Position numbers and translations under genes: made by a program
Notes under the pieces: model-generated
What the model was told of the DNA's origin: nothing
The model's database searches: none
What the model saw: only the letters and a program-made list of their open reading frames with translations
Source: Spiroplasma alleghenense
Lineage (GTDB): Bacteria > Bacillota_I > Bacilli_A > Mycoplasmatales > Mycoplasmataceae
Direction: 5' to 3'
Assembly (NCBI RefSeq): GCF_003363775.1
Contig: NZ_CP031376.1
Span: 744,001-808,000 of the forward strand
DNA: 64,000 nt
Shown: positions 32,103-42,927 of the stretch, piece after piece
Layout: the number at the start of each line of letters is the position of its first letter
Numbering within the stretch: position 1 is the first letter of the stretch

Positions 32103-35057
32103 TTATTCTTGATTAGAAATTAAGTTTTTTGCCTCAACCAGTTTTATTTGAACAATTTTAGTAATTCCTTTTGCCTCCATTGTCGCTCCAAATAGAACTT
32201 CACAATTTTCCATTGTTCCAGTTCTATGAGTTACAACAATAAATTGAGTATTAGCTGTGAATGATTTTAAGTATTTAGCAAATCTTTCAACATTAGCTTG
32301 ATCTAATGGGGCTTCAACCTCATCTAAAATTACCATCGGGATTGGTCTTACTTTCAAAATTGAAAATAGCACCGATAAAGCAACCATTGATTTTTCTCCT
32401 CCTGATAACAAATTAATATTATTAATTTTTTTACCTGGGGGGTTAATTTTAATATCAATTCCTGAATTTAGCAAGTCTTCTGGATCTGTATAAATTAATT
32501 TAGCAGTTCCTCCACCAAATAATGTTGCAAAGGTTTCGGGTAGCGCTAAGTTTACCTCACTAATCACTTTCTTAAATTGAATTACCATTTGATTATCCAT
32601 GTTTAAAATAGCTTCTTCCAAGTTCTTAATACTTGTCTGAACATCATTGGTTTCTTTTAAGTAGAATTCATAGCGATCATTTTCTTCTTCAAAAGAATCA
32701 ATTGCATCTAAGTTTACATGACCTAAATTTTTGATTTCATTTGAAAGATCCATAACTTCTCTTCTAGTGTCTTCTTCATTTGTTATTTCAACTTGAATAT
32801 TTTCGCTTGCTGTATCAAAAGTAATTCCGTAATTTTGCACTAAACGATTTGAAGCTGAATTTAATTTCTCACTAATTAGAGCTGCATCACGTTTCGATTC
32901 AAATTCTTTTTCTTTTAAAGCTGCTAATAATTTTCGTTTTTCATTTGCTGACTCATTTAGTGAATTTTGGCGCTCAAGTGATTTGTCTTTTAAAGAACGT
33001 GAGACATTTAATTTTTGTTGCATTTCTTCTTTAAGATTATCTGCATCAATAATTTCTTGAGTAATTTCTAGAATCTCTTCTTCTAGTGTAGACATTACAC
33101 TATTTTGGTTTTCAATATCCTTACCAGTTATAATGCGATATTCTCTTTTAGCATCTTCAATATCTTGATTTATAATTTCAATATTTTTTCTTGAAGCTCC
33201 AATGTAAGACAACTTCTGAGAAATTTCCTCGCGTAATTTATCAGAACTAGTTTTTAAAACCTTGATTAATTCATTTGTAGTTTTTTGTTCTTCATTAAGA
33301 GTAAATAACTTTTCTTCAACCTCTTTAATCATTGAGGCATTATTAAGTGAAGTAATTTTTATTCTTCTAGAACCCCCAACAATTGCACCATTTGGCAGAA
33401 TTCTTTCTCCATCTAATGTAGAAATGTGCAAACGATAATTGACCAATTTAGCCATTTCACGAGCACAATCAAAATTTGAAACAACGATACTTGTTCCTAA
33501 AATATAGTCAATCGCCTTTTTGAATTTTGCATCAATTTTAACTAAATCACTAGCAAAACCAACAAATCCATTAGCCTTTTGAATAATAAATTTTTGGTCG
33601 TCGGCAATAAAATTTGGTTTTATAGTATCAATTGGTAGGAAAGTTGCGTAACCTGCTTTATTAACTTTAAGGAATCTGATGATTTCTTTTGCAGATTCTC
33701 CTGAATCAATAATAATATTTTGTAATGAAGCTTGAATTAGCGAACCTATAGCTTGTTCGTGAATTTTTTCAACTGAAATTAAATCCTGAACAGTTCCATA
33801 AACCCCTGGTAAATTGTTTTTATTATTTAAAACACTTTTAACCCCATCAAACAAATCTTCGTTTGAGGCTTGTTTTTGTCTAATTGTTTCAAGTGAAGAC
33901 TCTAACTTTGCAATTCCTCGATTGATTTGTCCTAGACTCTCATTCTTAGAATCAAGTTCTTGATTTGTCTTTAATAATTCTTGGTTTAATTGATCATTAT
34001 CCAATGTAAGTTTAGATAGCTTTTGGTTTTCAGAATCAAGATTCAATTTTAGTTTTTTATTTTCACTCAATAATTGATCAGCCTTGAATTCGTCATTGCC
34101 AGTTGAAATGCTTTTTTGTTGATTTTCTAAAGCCAATTTTTGAACTTTTAAATTTCCGATTTTTTCAATAATACTTGTGAACTCGTCGTTTAGTTTGATA
34201 ATTTCGCGTTCACTTTTATAGTTCTGCTTTGAGATTTGATTAAACTCTTCTTCTTCAGCTTGTGTAACTCTTGATAAATCAATAATGTTATTTTTTAACT
34301 CTAATTTTTGTTGATTCAGAGAAACTAATTTTTGTTGATAAATTTCAATATCTTTTACCAAAATTGCAATTTCAATATTTTTTAACTTTTCAAATTTTTC
34401 TTTATAAATTTTGGCTTTTTCTGACTGATTTTTTAAGCTAGGTAATTTTCTTTCAATTTCATTCATGATGTCATTTAGACGATCCAAATTTTCTTGTGTT
34501 CGTGCTAATTTACGAATTGATTCTAATTTACGTTTTTTGTACTTAGCTATCCCTGCGGCCTCATCAAACAATTCTCTTCGCTCATCGGGTTTTGATTCAA
34601 CAAATTTATTAACAGTCCCTTGAGAAATAATTGCTAAACTTGATTTTGTAAGTCCAGTTTCTAGAGCTATATCTTGAACATCTTTTAAACGGACACGGTT
34701 TTTATTGATAAAGAATTCGCTCTCTTTTGAAATTCTAAAGTAACGACGAGTTATCTCGATCTCATTTACATCTAAGCTTGAAAATTTTCTATCAGAATTA
34801 TTAAAAGTTAAAGTAACTTCAGCCATATTTAGTGAAGAACGATTTGCACTTCCAGAAAATACAATATCTTCCATGTTATCACTACGCAGAGATTTTGAAG
34901 ATTGTTCTCCTAAACATCAACGGATAGCATCGTTTATATTTGATTTCCCTGAACCATTTGGACCAACTACTCCTGTCATTTCGTATTCGAAATTTAGTGT
35001 TGTCGGCTCAGCAAACGATTTGAAACCGAAAGCTTCAATTCTTTTTAAAAATAACAT
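32103..35057 (-). CDS. smc: chromosome segregation ATPase SMC
   Basis: This 984-residue SMC has the N-terminal Walker [10 protein letters not shown], a coiled coil, the hinge (residues ~390-510, with [12 protein letters not shown] and [18 protein letters not shown]), a second coil, and the C-terminal LSGGEKSM signature with [11 protein letters not shown]. It compacts and segregates the chromosome. It is shorter than the ~1,190 residues of many bacteria, mainly in the coils. Of three nearby ATGs, the one at 35057 has the best spacing to AAAGGA. ScpA/ScpB are not in the window. Confidence 0.96.
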
Positions 35058-35100
35058 ATTCATCATTCCTTTTGGTAATACCCGTTAATTAACTTTGATA

Positions 35101-35144
35101 ATTATATATTATTTTTTAGCGCTATTAAAAAAATAATATATAAT
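35101..35144. repeat. 17-bp perfect inverted repeat upstream of smc
   Basis: The arms at 35101-35117 and 35128-35144 are perfectly complementary, with a 10-base spacer containing AGCGCT. Each arm end carries TATAAT; the minus-strand copy at 35101-35106 is well placed as the smc -10. Confidence 0.7.
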
Positions 35145-35167
35145 AATTTTTATTTAATATATAAAGT

Positions 35168-35208
35168 AAAAACTATTTAAGAAACAGAAATTTTCTTAAA
35201 TAGTTTTT
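35168..35208 (-). terminator. terminator after rnc
   Basis: A 16-17 bp stem beginning AAAAACTATTTAAGAAA with a 6-7 base loop has A/T runs on both sides, directly after the rnc stop. Confidence 0.85.
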
Positions 35209-35211
35209 TTG

Positions 35212-35895
35212 TTATTTTTTTAATTTTAACAAGCAATCTTTAGCAGACATTTGCTCTGCTTCTTGTTTTGAAAAACCTTCCCCAACACCGTACTTAACAT
35301 CTTCTAAATAAAGCGCTACTTTATAAATTGTACGATTTTGTGAAGTTTGTTTTGAATCTATCACTTTGTAAACTAAATCATGACGATTTTCCGCTTGTAA
35401 AAGTTCTTGTAGTTCAGATTTAAAATCAATATTTTTTTCCATAAAACCTGGTTCAGAAATAAATTTTAACATTGTCTGATTTAATCAGTTATTAAGCACT
35501 TTTTCACCTTGATCTAGATAAATCGCTGCTGTAAATGACTCAAAAACATCAGCCAATATACTATTCTTTTCATAACCTTTAGAGTTAATTTCTCCAATTC
35601 CAAGGCGAATTATTTTTCCTAAATTAATACCTCTAGAAATTTCAGCTAGAGTTTCTTCTCGAACTGAATTACTACGGTATTTGGTTAGAACTCCCTCTTT
35701 TTCCCTTGGAAAGTTTTTAAAAAAATGTAAGCTTACGTACATTTGCAAAATAGCATCCCCAAGAAACTCGAGTCTCTGGTAAGTGTAACCCGCTCTTTTT
35801 TCATTTGCATATGAATTATGAGTGATTGCTTCTTCATATATTTTTATATTGATAGGAATTATGTTAAATTTTTTTAAAAATTCTTTAATTTCCAT
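35212..35895 (-). CDS. rnc: ribonuclease III
   Basis: This 227-residue enzyme cuts double-stranded RNA in rRNA and mRNA maturation. The nuclease signature [11 protein letters not shown] and the second acidic site [13 protein letters not shown] are present. A C-terminal dsRBD (residues ~155-225) ends with [23 protein letters not shown] (Trp) links the domains. The gene starts 3 bases after plsX, with AAAGGAAG as RBS. Confidence 0.96.
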
Positions 35896-35898
35896 TGT

Positions 35899-36918
35899 CT
35901 AACTTCCTTTGAATTCTTTTAAAGATTTTCTTAATTTGTTATCGACGTCATTTTCAATTGCCTCATAAGTCATTCTTAGGGTAGCATGAAACGAACGTAG
36001 ATCACTTGATCCATGCGATTTAAAAGCTATCTTGTTAATACCTAAAAGAATAGCTCCAGCGTGATTTTTATAGTCAAACTTGGATGCAACTTCTTTAAAT
36101 GCTGGCTTCAAACTTAAAGCTGCGATTTTACGAAATGGTCCTTTAGTTACAGCTTTTTTAATTTCAGTCAGCAGTTTTTTACCCATACCTTCGATTGCCT
36201 TTAAAGTAATGTTTCCAGTAAAACCATCTGTAACAATAATATCAACATCTCCTGAAATAATTTCTCGGGGTTCAATATTACCATAAAAATTGATTTTTGG
36301 GTTTTCTGATAGTAGTTTGTATGTTTCGATTTGCAATTCTTTTCCCTTAGATTTTTCTTCACCAATATTTAGTAAACCCACTAAAGGTTTTGCAATACCT
36401 TTTGTTGATTGAGAATAGGCTGTTGCCATTATTGCAAAATCAAGCAGATCTTCTGGATCATTTTCGATGTTTGCCCCCACATCAAGTAATAACACGACTT
36501 TATCTTCTATGACAGTTGGAATTGTTGGCATAAATCCTGGACGTTTTACTCCCTCAAATTCCTTCAAAATAAAATGACAACCAGCGATAAAACTTGCAGT
36601 ACTTCCTCCGGTCACAATTGCGTTTGCATTTCCTTGTTCAACGATTTGAATAGCTTTTGCCATTGATGAGTCCTTTTTACGGCGGATTTCCAAAATTCCA
36701 TCAGTCATTTTAATTACCTCAGTTGTTGGGAATATTTCATAACGATCAACTAATTTACTAGCCAATTTTTGTTTTTTCAGTTCCTCTTCAATTTCAGTTT
36801 TGTTCCCCACTAATGTAATTTTTAAATCCTTTTTTTCATTTAAAATTTTTAAGGCTGCCCCAATTGCTGGAGATAGCCCTAAATCTGAACCCATTACGTC
36901 GAATGCTATTGTTTTCAT
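35899..36918 (-). CDS. plsX: phosphate acyltransferase PlsX
   Basis: This 339-residue enzyme makes acyl-phosphate for phosphatidic acid synthesis. The N-terminal AFDVMGSDLGLSPAI and the segments VTGGSTASFIAGCHF, LLDVGANIE and DGFTGN are typical. The ATG follows GAGGG. A terminator (36992-37028) separates it from fakA, so it may have its own promoter; a TTGAAA box at about 36977 is a weak candidate. It is coupled to rnc. Confidence 0.94.
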   Translation of the reverse strand: MKTIAFDVMGSDLGLSPAIGAALKILNEKKDLKITLVGNKTEIEEELKKQKLASKLVDRYEIFPTTEVIKMTDGILEIRRKKDSSMAKAIQIVEQGNANAIVTGGSTASFIAGCHFILKEFEGVKRPGFMPTIPTVIEDKVVLLLDVGANIENDPEDLLDFAIMATAYSQSTKGIAKPLVGLLNIGEEKSKGKELQIETYKLLSENPKINFYGNIEPREIISGDVDIIVTDGFTGNITLKAIEGMGKKLLTEIKKAVTKGPFRKIAALSLKPAFKEVASKFDYKNHAGAILLGINKIAFKSHGSSDLRSFHATLRMTYEAIENDVDNKLRKSLKEFKGS

Positions 36919-36991
36919 TTTAATTTTCCCTCTCGTAAATTTCTAAATTGTTATTTAATAATTTTACTATTAAACTTTCAAAAATGATATT

Positions 36992-37028
36992 AAAAAATCA
37001 AAAACAAGATTTGATCTTGTTTTTGATT
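36992..37028 (-). terminator. terminator after fakA
   Basis: A perfect 15-bp stem AATCAAAAACAAGAT/ATCTTGTTTTTGATT with a 3-base loop is followed by a U-run. It includes part of the fakA stop codon. Confidence 0.85.
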
Positions 37029-38667
37029 ATTCGATACCTATTATGAAGTCGTAAATTTCTTGTCCACCTTCGACAATTTCGTATTCAACATCAAAGTTCT
37101 CATCTAAGAATTTTCTTAAGTCATTGATATCATTTGCCGAAGCATCTGTTCCTGAAAAAATAGTTAATATTTCAGTTTTATTACTAATATTTTTTGCTAA
37201 AACTTTATCAAAAACTGATTTAATTGTTGGTCCAGAATAAACGATTTTACCATCTATCATACCCATTTTTTGACCGGCTTTAATATTGATATTATCGACC
37301 AGAGAATCTCGGGCTGCAGTTGAAACCGAGAAACTAATAACTTCTTTGATTACTCGATTCAAGTTAGATTCATTCTTTCTTGGAGTTTCTCCAGGATCAT
37401 AATTTAAGAATGACACCATTCCTTGCGGAATTGTTTTGGTTGGTATCACAAAGACTTTTGATTTTTTTTCAAGTTCTTTAGCTTGCTTAGCTGCCATAAT
37501 AACGTTTGAGTTATTTGGAAGGATAAATACTGTTTTTGCATCAACTGCTTCAATCGCCTTCATAAAGTCGGTTGTTGAAGGGTTCATTTTCGAACCACCA
37601 TTAATTACGTAATCAACATTTAACTCATTTTTAAAATACTTATAGATTCCCTCTGATGGTACAACAGCGATTGTTGCAAAATCATTAACAAGATTTCTAG
37701 CATTTTTAATTTGTGAATGCCCTGTTTCCTTAGTACCTTTAACCTGACGGTCTGCTTGAAGACTCATATTTTCAACCTTAATTGAATTAAAGTCTCCAAA
37801 TTGTTGTAAAAATGTCAATACTTGTCCTGGGTTTAGGGCATGCGTATGAATTTTTAAAATATCTTCATCCTTAACAGCCACAATTGAATTGTTACCATAT
37901 TCTGAAAGTTGTTGACGGACGCTGTCCACTTTCATTTTGCTAATTCATTCACTTGTTAACATTACAACCGCTTCAGTACAATAACCAAATTCAGAGTCTT
38001 CAATATCTAATGATAGATTTCCACCATCATTTGTTTCTAATTTTTTCTTACGTGCGATTACTTTTTCTTTTGTAACTACATTTTGCATACCTTCGAAAAA
38101 TTTGACAAGACCATAACCACCACTATCCACAACCCCAACATCTTTTAAAGCTTGTAAAAGATTTGGTGTATTGTTTAAAGAAATTGTGGCAGCTTCAACT
38201 ACTGTATTTCAAAAATCTTTTTCCGATACATTATTATCTAATTTTTGGACTGCATCACTTGTTTCTCTAATTACTGTTAAAATTGTTCCTTCAACAGGCT
38301 TCATAACAGCTGAATAAGCGACTTCTTTTGCAGAAGCAAAACTTTTCTTTCATGTTTCAACATTAAGTTCTTCTGCATCTTCCATCCCCTTATAGAAACC
38401 TTTCATAATTTGAGAAAAGATAACTCCTGAGTTACCTCTAGCCCCCATTATTAGCCCTCTTGAGAATTTCTGCATTAGTTCTTTAAAACTACTAAATTCT
38501 GCCTTATTTATTTCTGAATAAGCGTTTGACACAGTTAAATTCATGTTTGTTCCTGTATCTCCATCTGGAACTGGAAAAACATTCAATTTATCAATGTACG
38601 GGTAGTTATTATACAAATTGTTTGCTCCACTATTTATCATAGTTTTAAGCAGTTTTACATTTTTCAT
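37027..38667 (-). CDS. fakA: fatty acid kinase subunit FakA (DAK domain protein)
   Basis: This 546-residue protein has an N-terminal DhaL/DAK ATP-binding domain (PVPDGDTGTNMNLT and GARGNSGVIFSQ, residues ~30-90), a middle part, and a C-terminal DegV-like half. FakA phosphorylates fatty acids bound to FakB, feeding PlsX-type lipid synthesis. The ATG at 38667 has AAGGTG six bases away; a GTG at 38676 is less likely. It follows the Asp23-family gene, the usual arrangement in Firmicutes. Confidence 0.93.
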
Positions 38668-38732
38668 TCTATTCACCTTATTGTTTCTTTAAATTAAAAA
38701 ATAAATTTCTTCAAACTGAAAATTAAAAGTTG

Positions 38733-39050
38733 TTATTTTGCAAGCGCATCAACAACAACATCAACATAATAACTATTAGTAAAATTAGATAGTTTTTCCA
38801 ATTCGTACTTAACTCGAATTTGTACTTCAGTAGCAACATCTTTAATGTTTACTCCATTCAATAGTATTATGTGAATTTTTAATCTATGTATTTTTTCGGT
38901 GATCGATACTTCAATAGCTTTATCAATTTCCTTAGTGGCCAAGACCAGTCCGCTTTCTTTGTTAACTTCTGCGAAAGACATTAAACCTGGAATTGTAATT
39001 ACCGCTTCATTGATAACTTTCAAAGTACCCTCATTCATCAAATTACTCAT
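38733..39050 (-). CDS. Asp23/YloU-family protein
   Basis: This 105-residue protein matches the Asp23 family: EAVITIPGLMSFAEV, a charged middle and IRVKYELEKLSNF. The gene directly before fakA is nearly always of this family in Gram-positive genomes. Its function is not settled; a link to envelope or lipid metabolism is inferred from the neighbour. The ATG follows GGTGGTGAG. A good promoter lies just upstream. Confidence 0.9.
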   Translation of the reverse strand: MSNLMNEGTLKVINEAVITIPGLMSFAEVNKESGLVLATKEIDKAIEVSITEKIHRLKIHIILLNGVNIKDVATEVQIRVKYELEKLSNFTNSYYVDVVVDALAK

Positions 39051-39063
39051 AAACTCACCACCA

Positions 39064-39091
39064 ATTATATCAAAAAAAATCGAAAATGTAA
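39064..39091 (-). promoter_or_regulatory. promoter of asp23-fakA operon
   Basis: On the minus strand TTACAT (39086-39091) is 16 bases from TATAAT (39064-39069), which is part of an extended -10 TGATATAAT. Confidence 0.65.
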
Positions 39092-39159
39092 TTAATTCAA
39101 ATTTATTTTGATTTATAAATATATATTACTACATTTTTTCAATAAATTATTAAAAAATA

Positions 39160-39188
39160 TTGTAATTATTTCGCATATCTTGTATTAT
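39160..39188 (+). promoter_or_regulatory. rpmB promoter
   Basis: TTGTAA (39160-39165), a 17-base spacer and TATTAT (39183-39188) lie 24 bases before the rpmB ATG. Confidence 0.65.
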
Positions 39189-39211
39189 ATATTAGTCGTG
39201 AGGTGAAAAGA

Positions 39212-39409
39212 ATGGCTAGAAAAGATAGTTTGACAGGAAAAGGTCCACTTTCAGGTAATAAAAGATCGCATGCTTTAAATGCAACAAGAAGAAAGTGAAA
39301 TCTAAACCTTCAAAAAGTTAAGGTTATGGACGAAAATGGAACTATGATTACATTAAAAGTTTCTGCTAGAACCTTGAGAACTTTAAAGAAAAACGAAAAA
39401 TTAGTTTAA
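39212..39409 (+). CDS. rpmB: ribosomal protein bL28
   Basis: This 65-residue protein is bL28: it starts [16 protein letters not shown], continues with [18 protein letters not shown], and ends in [10 protein letters not shown]. One TGA codon in the middle (the W of RRKWN) hides it from a standard-code reading. It is a large-subunit ribosomal protein. The ATG follows GAGGTG. It has its own promoter and terminator and is divergent from the Asp23-family gene. Confidence 0.96.
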
Positions 39410-39417
39410 AATTAATT

Positions 39418-39442
39418 AACCAACAAAAAGTTGGTTTTTTTT
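39418..39442 (+). terminator. rpmB terminator
   Basis: Stem AACCAAC/GTTGGTT, loop AAAAA, then a T-run. Confidence 0.85.
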
Positions 39443-39470
39443 AACTTTAATTTAAAAAACTTGTTATAAT
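39441..39470 (+). promoter_or_regulatory. tRNA-Leu promoter
   Basis: TTAACT (39441-39446), 18 bases, then TATAAT (39465-39470) within the extended -10 TGTTATAAT, 12 bases before the tRNA. Confidence 0.6.
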
Positions 39471-39482
39471 AATTTAGGAATT

Positions 39483-39567
39483 GCCCTCTTGGCGGAATTG
39501 GTAGACGCAGCAGACTCAAAATCTGCCGAGGTAACTTGTATCGGTTCGACTCCGATAGAGGGCACCA
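39483..39567 (+). tRNA. tRNA-Leu(CAA)
   Basis: The 85-base gene has a complete cloverleaf. The acceptor stem pairs GCCCTCT with AGAGGGC. The anticodon stem GCAGA/TCTGC encloses the loop CTCAAAA with anticodon CAA, reading UUG. A long variable arm, as expected for a class II tRNA, precedes the T-arm with GTTCGAC. Discriminator A and CCA are encoded. Confidence 0.97.
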
Positions 39568-39577
39568 TTTAAAAAAT

Positions 39578-39608
39578 AAAATCTTCTTTTAAAGAAGATT
39601 TTTTTTAT
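39578..39608. terminator. bidirectional terminator between tRNA-Leu and thiN
   Basis: An 11-bp stem AAAATCTTCTT/AAGAAGATTTT with a 3-base loop and T-run serves the tRNA. In reverse it covers the thiN stop codon. Confidence 0.85.
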
Positions 39609-40222
39609 TTTGTCATAATCATTGCAATATCTTCATTACATTCTATCATTCCATCTTGGTAAGGAATAAAGCAATTAGAAATAGCTTGTAAACTATAAGG
39701 ATCTATTTGTAAATTTGATGCTTCGTATTTTAAACCTTTAATTGTCAAACTAGATGTTTTATTTGCCACAAAAGAAATATAAGTATAATCTTGGTATTTA
39801 TCAAAAGCAACATTATTCTTACCTTGTTTTAAAATCGTAATTAAACTTTTATCCGATAGTACGTCAACATCATACTTAAAGGCAAAAAATAGATTCGCTA
39901 GGTTCATATCGTGTCTAATATTGGGTTTGGATACATAAATGATTTTCTTAATTCCTAATTTTAAAGCTTCTTGAATTGCAATTTCCCCATCAATATAGTC
40001 TTTTTCAGGGTCTAAAACTGTTGTTTTTAAAGCATTTTGCTTAATCAAAGCCAGTTCAGATTCATCAACATGGTCAAAATCTGATATTGCCAAATCAATT
40101 TTAACCTTCTTTTTAATTAAATCTAAGCAACCCCTTTCAACTCCAATAAAGTAAGCATTTGGAAATTTTTCAAAATTAATATCACTTTCGTAGGTCACAA
40201 CTATTCCAACTTGATTATTCAT
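39605..40222 (-). CDS. thiamine pyrophosphokinase
   Basis: This 205-residue protein matches ThiN-type TPK, which makes thiamine pyrophosphate from thiamine and ATP. VERGCLDLIKKKVKIDLAISDFDHVD and DPEKDYIDGEIAIQEA are the two acidic motifs. The third motif, usually GGRxDHxxAN, reads NIRHDMNLAN, so the Asp is kept but the following His is Met. It overlaps rpe by 8 bases. Order rsgA-rpe-thiN is common in Gram-positive bacteria and supports the call. Confidence 0.87.
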   Translation of the reverse strand: MNNQVGIVVTYESDINFEKFPNAYFIGVERGCLDLIKKKVKIDLAISDFDHVDESELALIKQNALKTTVLDPEKDYIDGEIAIQEALKLGIKKIIYVSKPNIRHDMNLANLFFAFKYDVDVLSDKSLITILKQGKNNVAFDKYQDYTYISFVANKTSSLTIKGLKYEASNLQIDPYSLQAISNCFIPYQDGMIECNEDIAMIMTK

Positions 40223-40889
40223 TTGCTTGTAAAAGCTCCAGTCTTTTTTTAATATCACTTTGACCAAAAAGATAACTTCCAGCAACCATAATATCAATTC
40301 CAGCTTTTTTTACTAAAGAAGCAGTTTCCTCGTTAATTCCACCATCAACTTCAATTGTTAAATTGAGTTTTTGACCGTCGATTATGGTTCTTAGTTGTGA
40401 GATATTTTCTATCGCTCTTGAATCAAATTTTTGACCACCAAAACCAGGAAAAACACTCATAACTAAAACATTATCTAGCTTTGATAAATATCTTTCAATT
40501 TGATTGATTTTTTTATCCGGGTTTATTGCCAAACTAGCCTTAATATTATTTTTGTGACATATTTGAATAAATTCATTGATTTGAGGCTCAGACAAGGATT
40601 CAAAATGCATTGTCATCATTTGTGGTTGACACTTGATAAATGGATTTAAAAAATCAATTAACTGCTTTTGCTTATTTTTTATCATAAAGTGAATATCAAC
40701 ATTCAAATCAATGTTTGCTTTGATATCTTCTAATATTTTGGGTCCAAAAGTTAGATTTGGAACAAAGTCAAAATCCATAACATCATAATGAATTCATGAG
40801 ACTCCCAACTCTTTTATCTGGGTTAAATCTTTTTTTAAATCCCAGAAATTTGCGCTTAAAACGCTAGGTGCAATAATATATTTTTTCAT
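40215..40889 (-). CDS. rpe: ribulose-phosphate 3-epimerase
   Basis: This 224-residue TIM-barrel enzyme interconverts ribulose-5-P and xylulose-5-P. IAPSVLSANFWDL, HYDVMDFDFVPNLTFGP, DIHFMI, SVFPGFGGQKF and EVDGGI carry the metal ligands and phosphate-binding loops. Two TGA codons near the start read as Trp. The ATG overlaps the rsgA stop (TAATG). Confidence 0.95.
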
Positions 40890-41785
40890 TAAAATTTTCT
40901 ACCGCCTTCTATTAACTTGATTTCTTCAAGCATTTTTAAGTAATCTGTATAAATAAATTCGGGGAATTGTTTTTTTTCAACAGCATCTTTAATGAAACAT
41001 CCCGGAGCTGATTTTAAATGTAGGCAATCTCTAAATTTGCACTTTCCTAAATTTATCTTAAAAAAACTATAACTTTGAGCAAGCTCACTACAATTAACTT
41101 CGCTTAATTCAAAAGATGAAAAACCAGGTGTATCTGCAATATAGCCTCCATCAACTGGAAATAATTCATTTTTTGTTGTTGTATGTTTACCTCGGTTTAA
41201 AGCCTTTGAAATTTCTTGGGTTTTCTCCATTAGACCCGGAATTAGATGATTTAGGGTCGTTGATTTACCAGCTCCTGTTTGTCCTGTAAATACTGAAATT
41301 TTATCTTTGAAGATGGTCTTAAACCGCTTTCAATCGCTGTCGCTAGTAATTTTATTATTAATTAAAAATATTTCATAACCAATATTTTTATAGCTGTTTA
41401 TTTCTTTAATTACTGGGTCATTTGAATCTATTAAATCGGTTTTGGTAAACGCTAATACTGGTTTAATTCCAATAATTTCAACAAAAGCCAAATATTTATT
41501 GAGGATGTAGCTGGCAAACTTGGGATTGGCAACAGAGGTAATGATGATAACTTGATCTATATTGGCAATTCTTGGTCGGTGCAACAGATTTTTTCTTGAC
41601 TCAAAACCAGAAATAGAACCTTTAAGATTTATTTCATCTAGAATTTCAAACTCAGCTTTATCACCAACAGTTAATTTCAACTTTTGATGTCTCAAAATTC
41701 CGACAGCTTTGCATTCATAAATTTTTTCATCACTTAAAACATAGCAATATTCACTAACAATTTTTATAACCAAACCTTGTGACAT
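40889..41785 (-). CDS. rsgA: ribosome small-subunit GTPase RsgA
   Basis: This 298-residue circularly permuted GTPase has an N-terminal OB-fold (residues 1-65), then G4 TKTDL, G1 GQTGAGKST, G3 DTPGF, and a C-terminal zinc site CKFRDCLHLKSAPGC. It checks 30S maturation. The ATG follows AGAGGTAAG. A promoter candidate is just upstream, after the kinase terminator. Confidence 0.95.
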
Positions 41786-41803
41786 TCTTACCTCTATTTC
41801 CTT

Positions 41804-41833
41804 ATATTATTATTTTAACTTGATTTCCTTCAA
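41804..41833 (-). promoter_or_regulatory. rsgA operon promoter
   Basis: On the minus strand TTGAAG (41828-41833), 18 bases, then TAATAT (41804-41809), 19 bases before the ATG. Confidence 0.5.
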
Positions 41834-41842
41834 TATTAAAAA

Positions 41843-41875
41843 TAAAAAAAACTAATTTAAAATAAATTAAATTAG
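41843..41875 (-). terminator. terminator overlapping the kinase stop
   Basis: Stem CTAATTT/AAATTAG with a ~10-base AT loop is followed by eight U on the minus strand. Confidence 0.65.
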
Positions 41876-42892
41876 CGCATAAACTATAATAAGTCCAACA
41901 ACCAAAAATAAGGCAACTAAAACATAGAAAGTTAAAAATTGTGGTTTTAAAAACTTAGGCAATTTATCGTAGTTATTACCAATTTTAATCACTTTTTTTG
42001 GCGATTTATTGGTCTTGATAATGACATTTTTATTAGATTTTCAAGGTTTAGCTTTAATATCATTTTCAGTTCCAATCAACATCAATCTGTTTCTAAATTC
42101 TGTAACATTTGCTAAGCGGTCTTCAGGATTTTTTTCAATAGATTGAAGAATCAAATTGTTTAAAGAAACCGGAATATTACTATTAATATTAATTGGAGGT
42201 GTTGGAATCTCTTTTACATGCTTTGCTGCAATTATTTCTGGGGTTTTACCTAAGAATGGGGCTTGTCCAGTTGTAAGCTCATAAAGCATAATTCCTAGCG
42301 AATACATATCACTTAGCGGAGTTGGTTTTTGATGAGCAATTATTTCTGGGGGCATATATTTTGGAGTTCCAATTGCTTTTGAACTTTCTTGACTTTCTTC
42401 ATCCATCATAATAGAAATACCAAAATCTCCAAGTTTTACTTGACCTGACTTAGTTAATAAAACATTATCTGGTTTAATATCTCGATGAATTATCCCTATT
42501 TCGTGTGCCTCAATTAAGGCATTACAAATCTGAGAAAAATTATGTTTTAATTCTGGCAAAGTCATTGGGCCAAAATCCAAAAGACGGTCCTTTAAAGTCC
42601 CTCCGTTGATAAGTTCTAAAACTATAAATCAATCAGCTCCATTTTGAATAACATCATAAAGTTTCACAACATTAGGGTTTTGGCCAAGTTTTGCAAAAGC
42701 TTCTTTTTCAATATCAAAACGCATTTGAGCCGTATCTTTAACAACCATTGCCTCAGCAATGGCTTTTACAGCCACTCTTTCTTTGGTAAAAACATCTTCT
42801 GCTTCAAAAACCGATGCCATTCCACCTTTACCAATTGGTTTGACAACATTATATCGTCCAGCAATTAAGTCACCTTTTTTATACTCCTTCAT
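41867..42892 (-). CDS. Ser/Thr protein kinase (PrkC/PknB type) without PASTA domains
   Basis: A complete Hanks-type kinase domain fills residues 1-270: IGKGGMASVFEA, VAVKAIA with the catalytic Lys, IIHRDIKPDN, GDFGIS, and YMPPEI. A short basic linker leads to one C-terminal membrane helix (about residues 317-340), where the protein ends. PrkC homologues of walled bacteria have extracellular PASTA domains that sense peptidoglycan; none is here, as expected in a wall-less cell. It lies 35 bases after its probable partner phosphatase. TGA codons read as Trp. Confidence 0.92.
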
Positions 42893-42927
42893 AATGCCCT
42901 CCTTAAAATGACAAAAAGTAGATTAAA

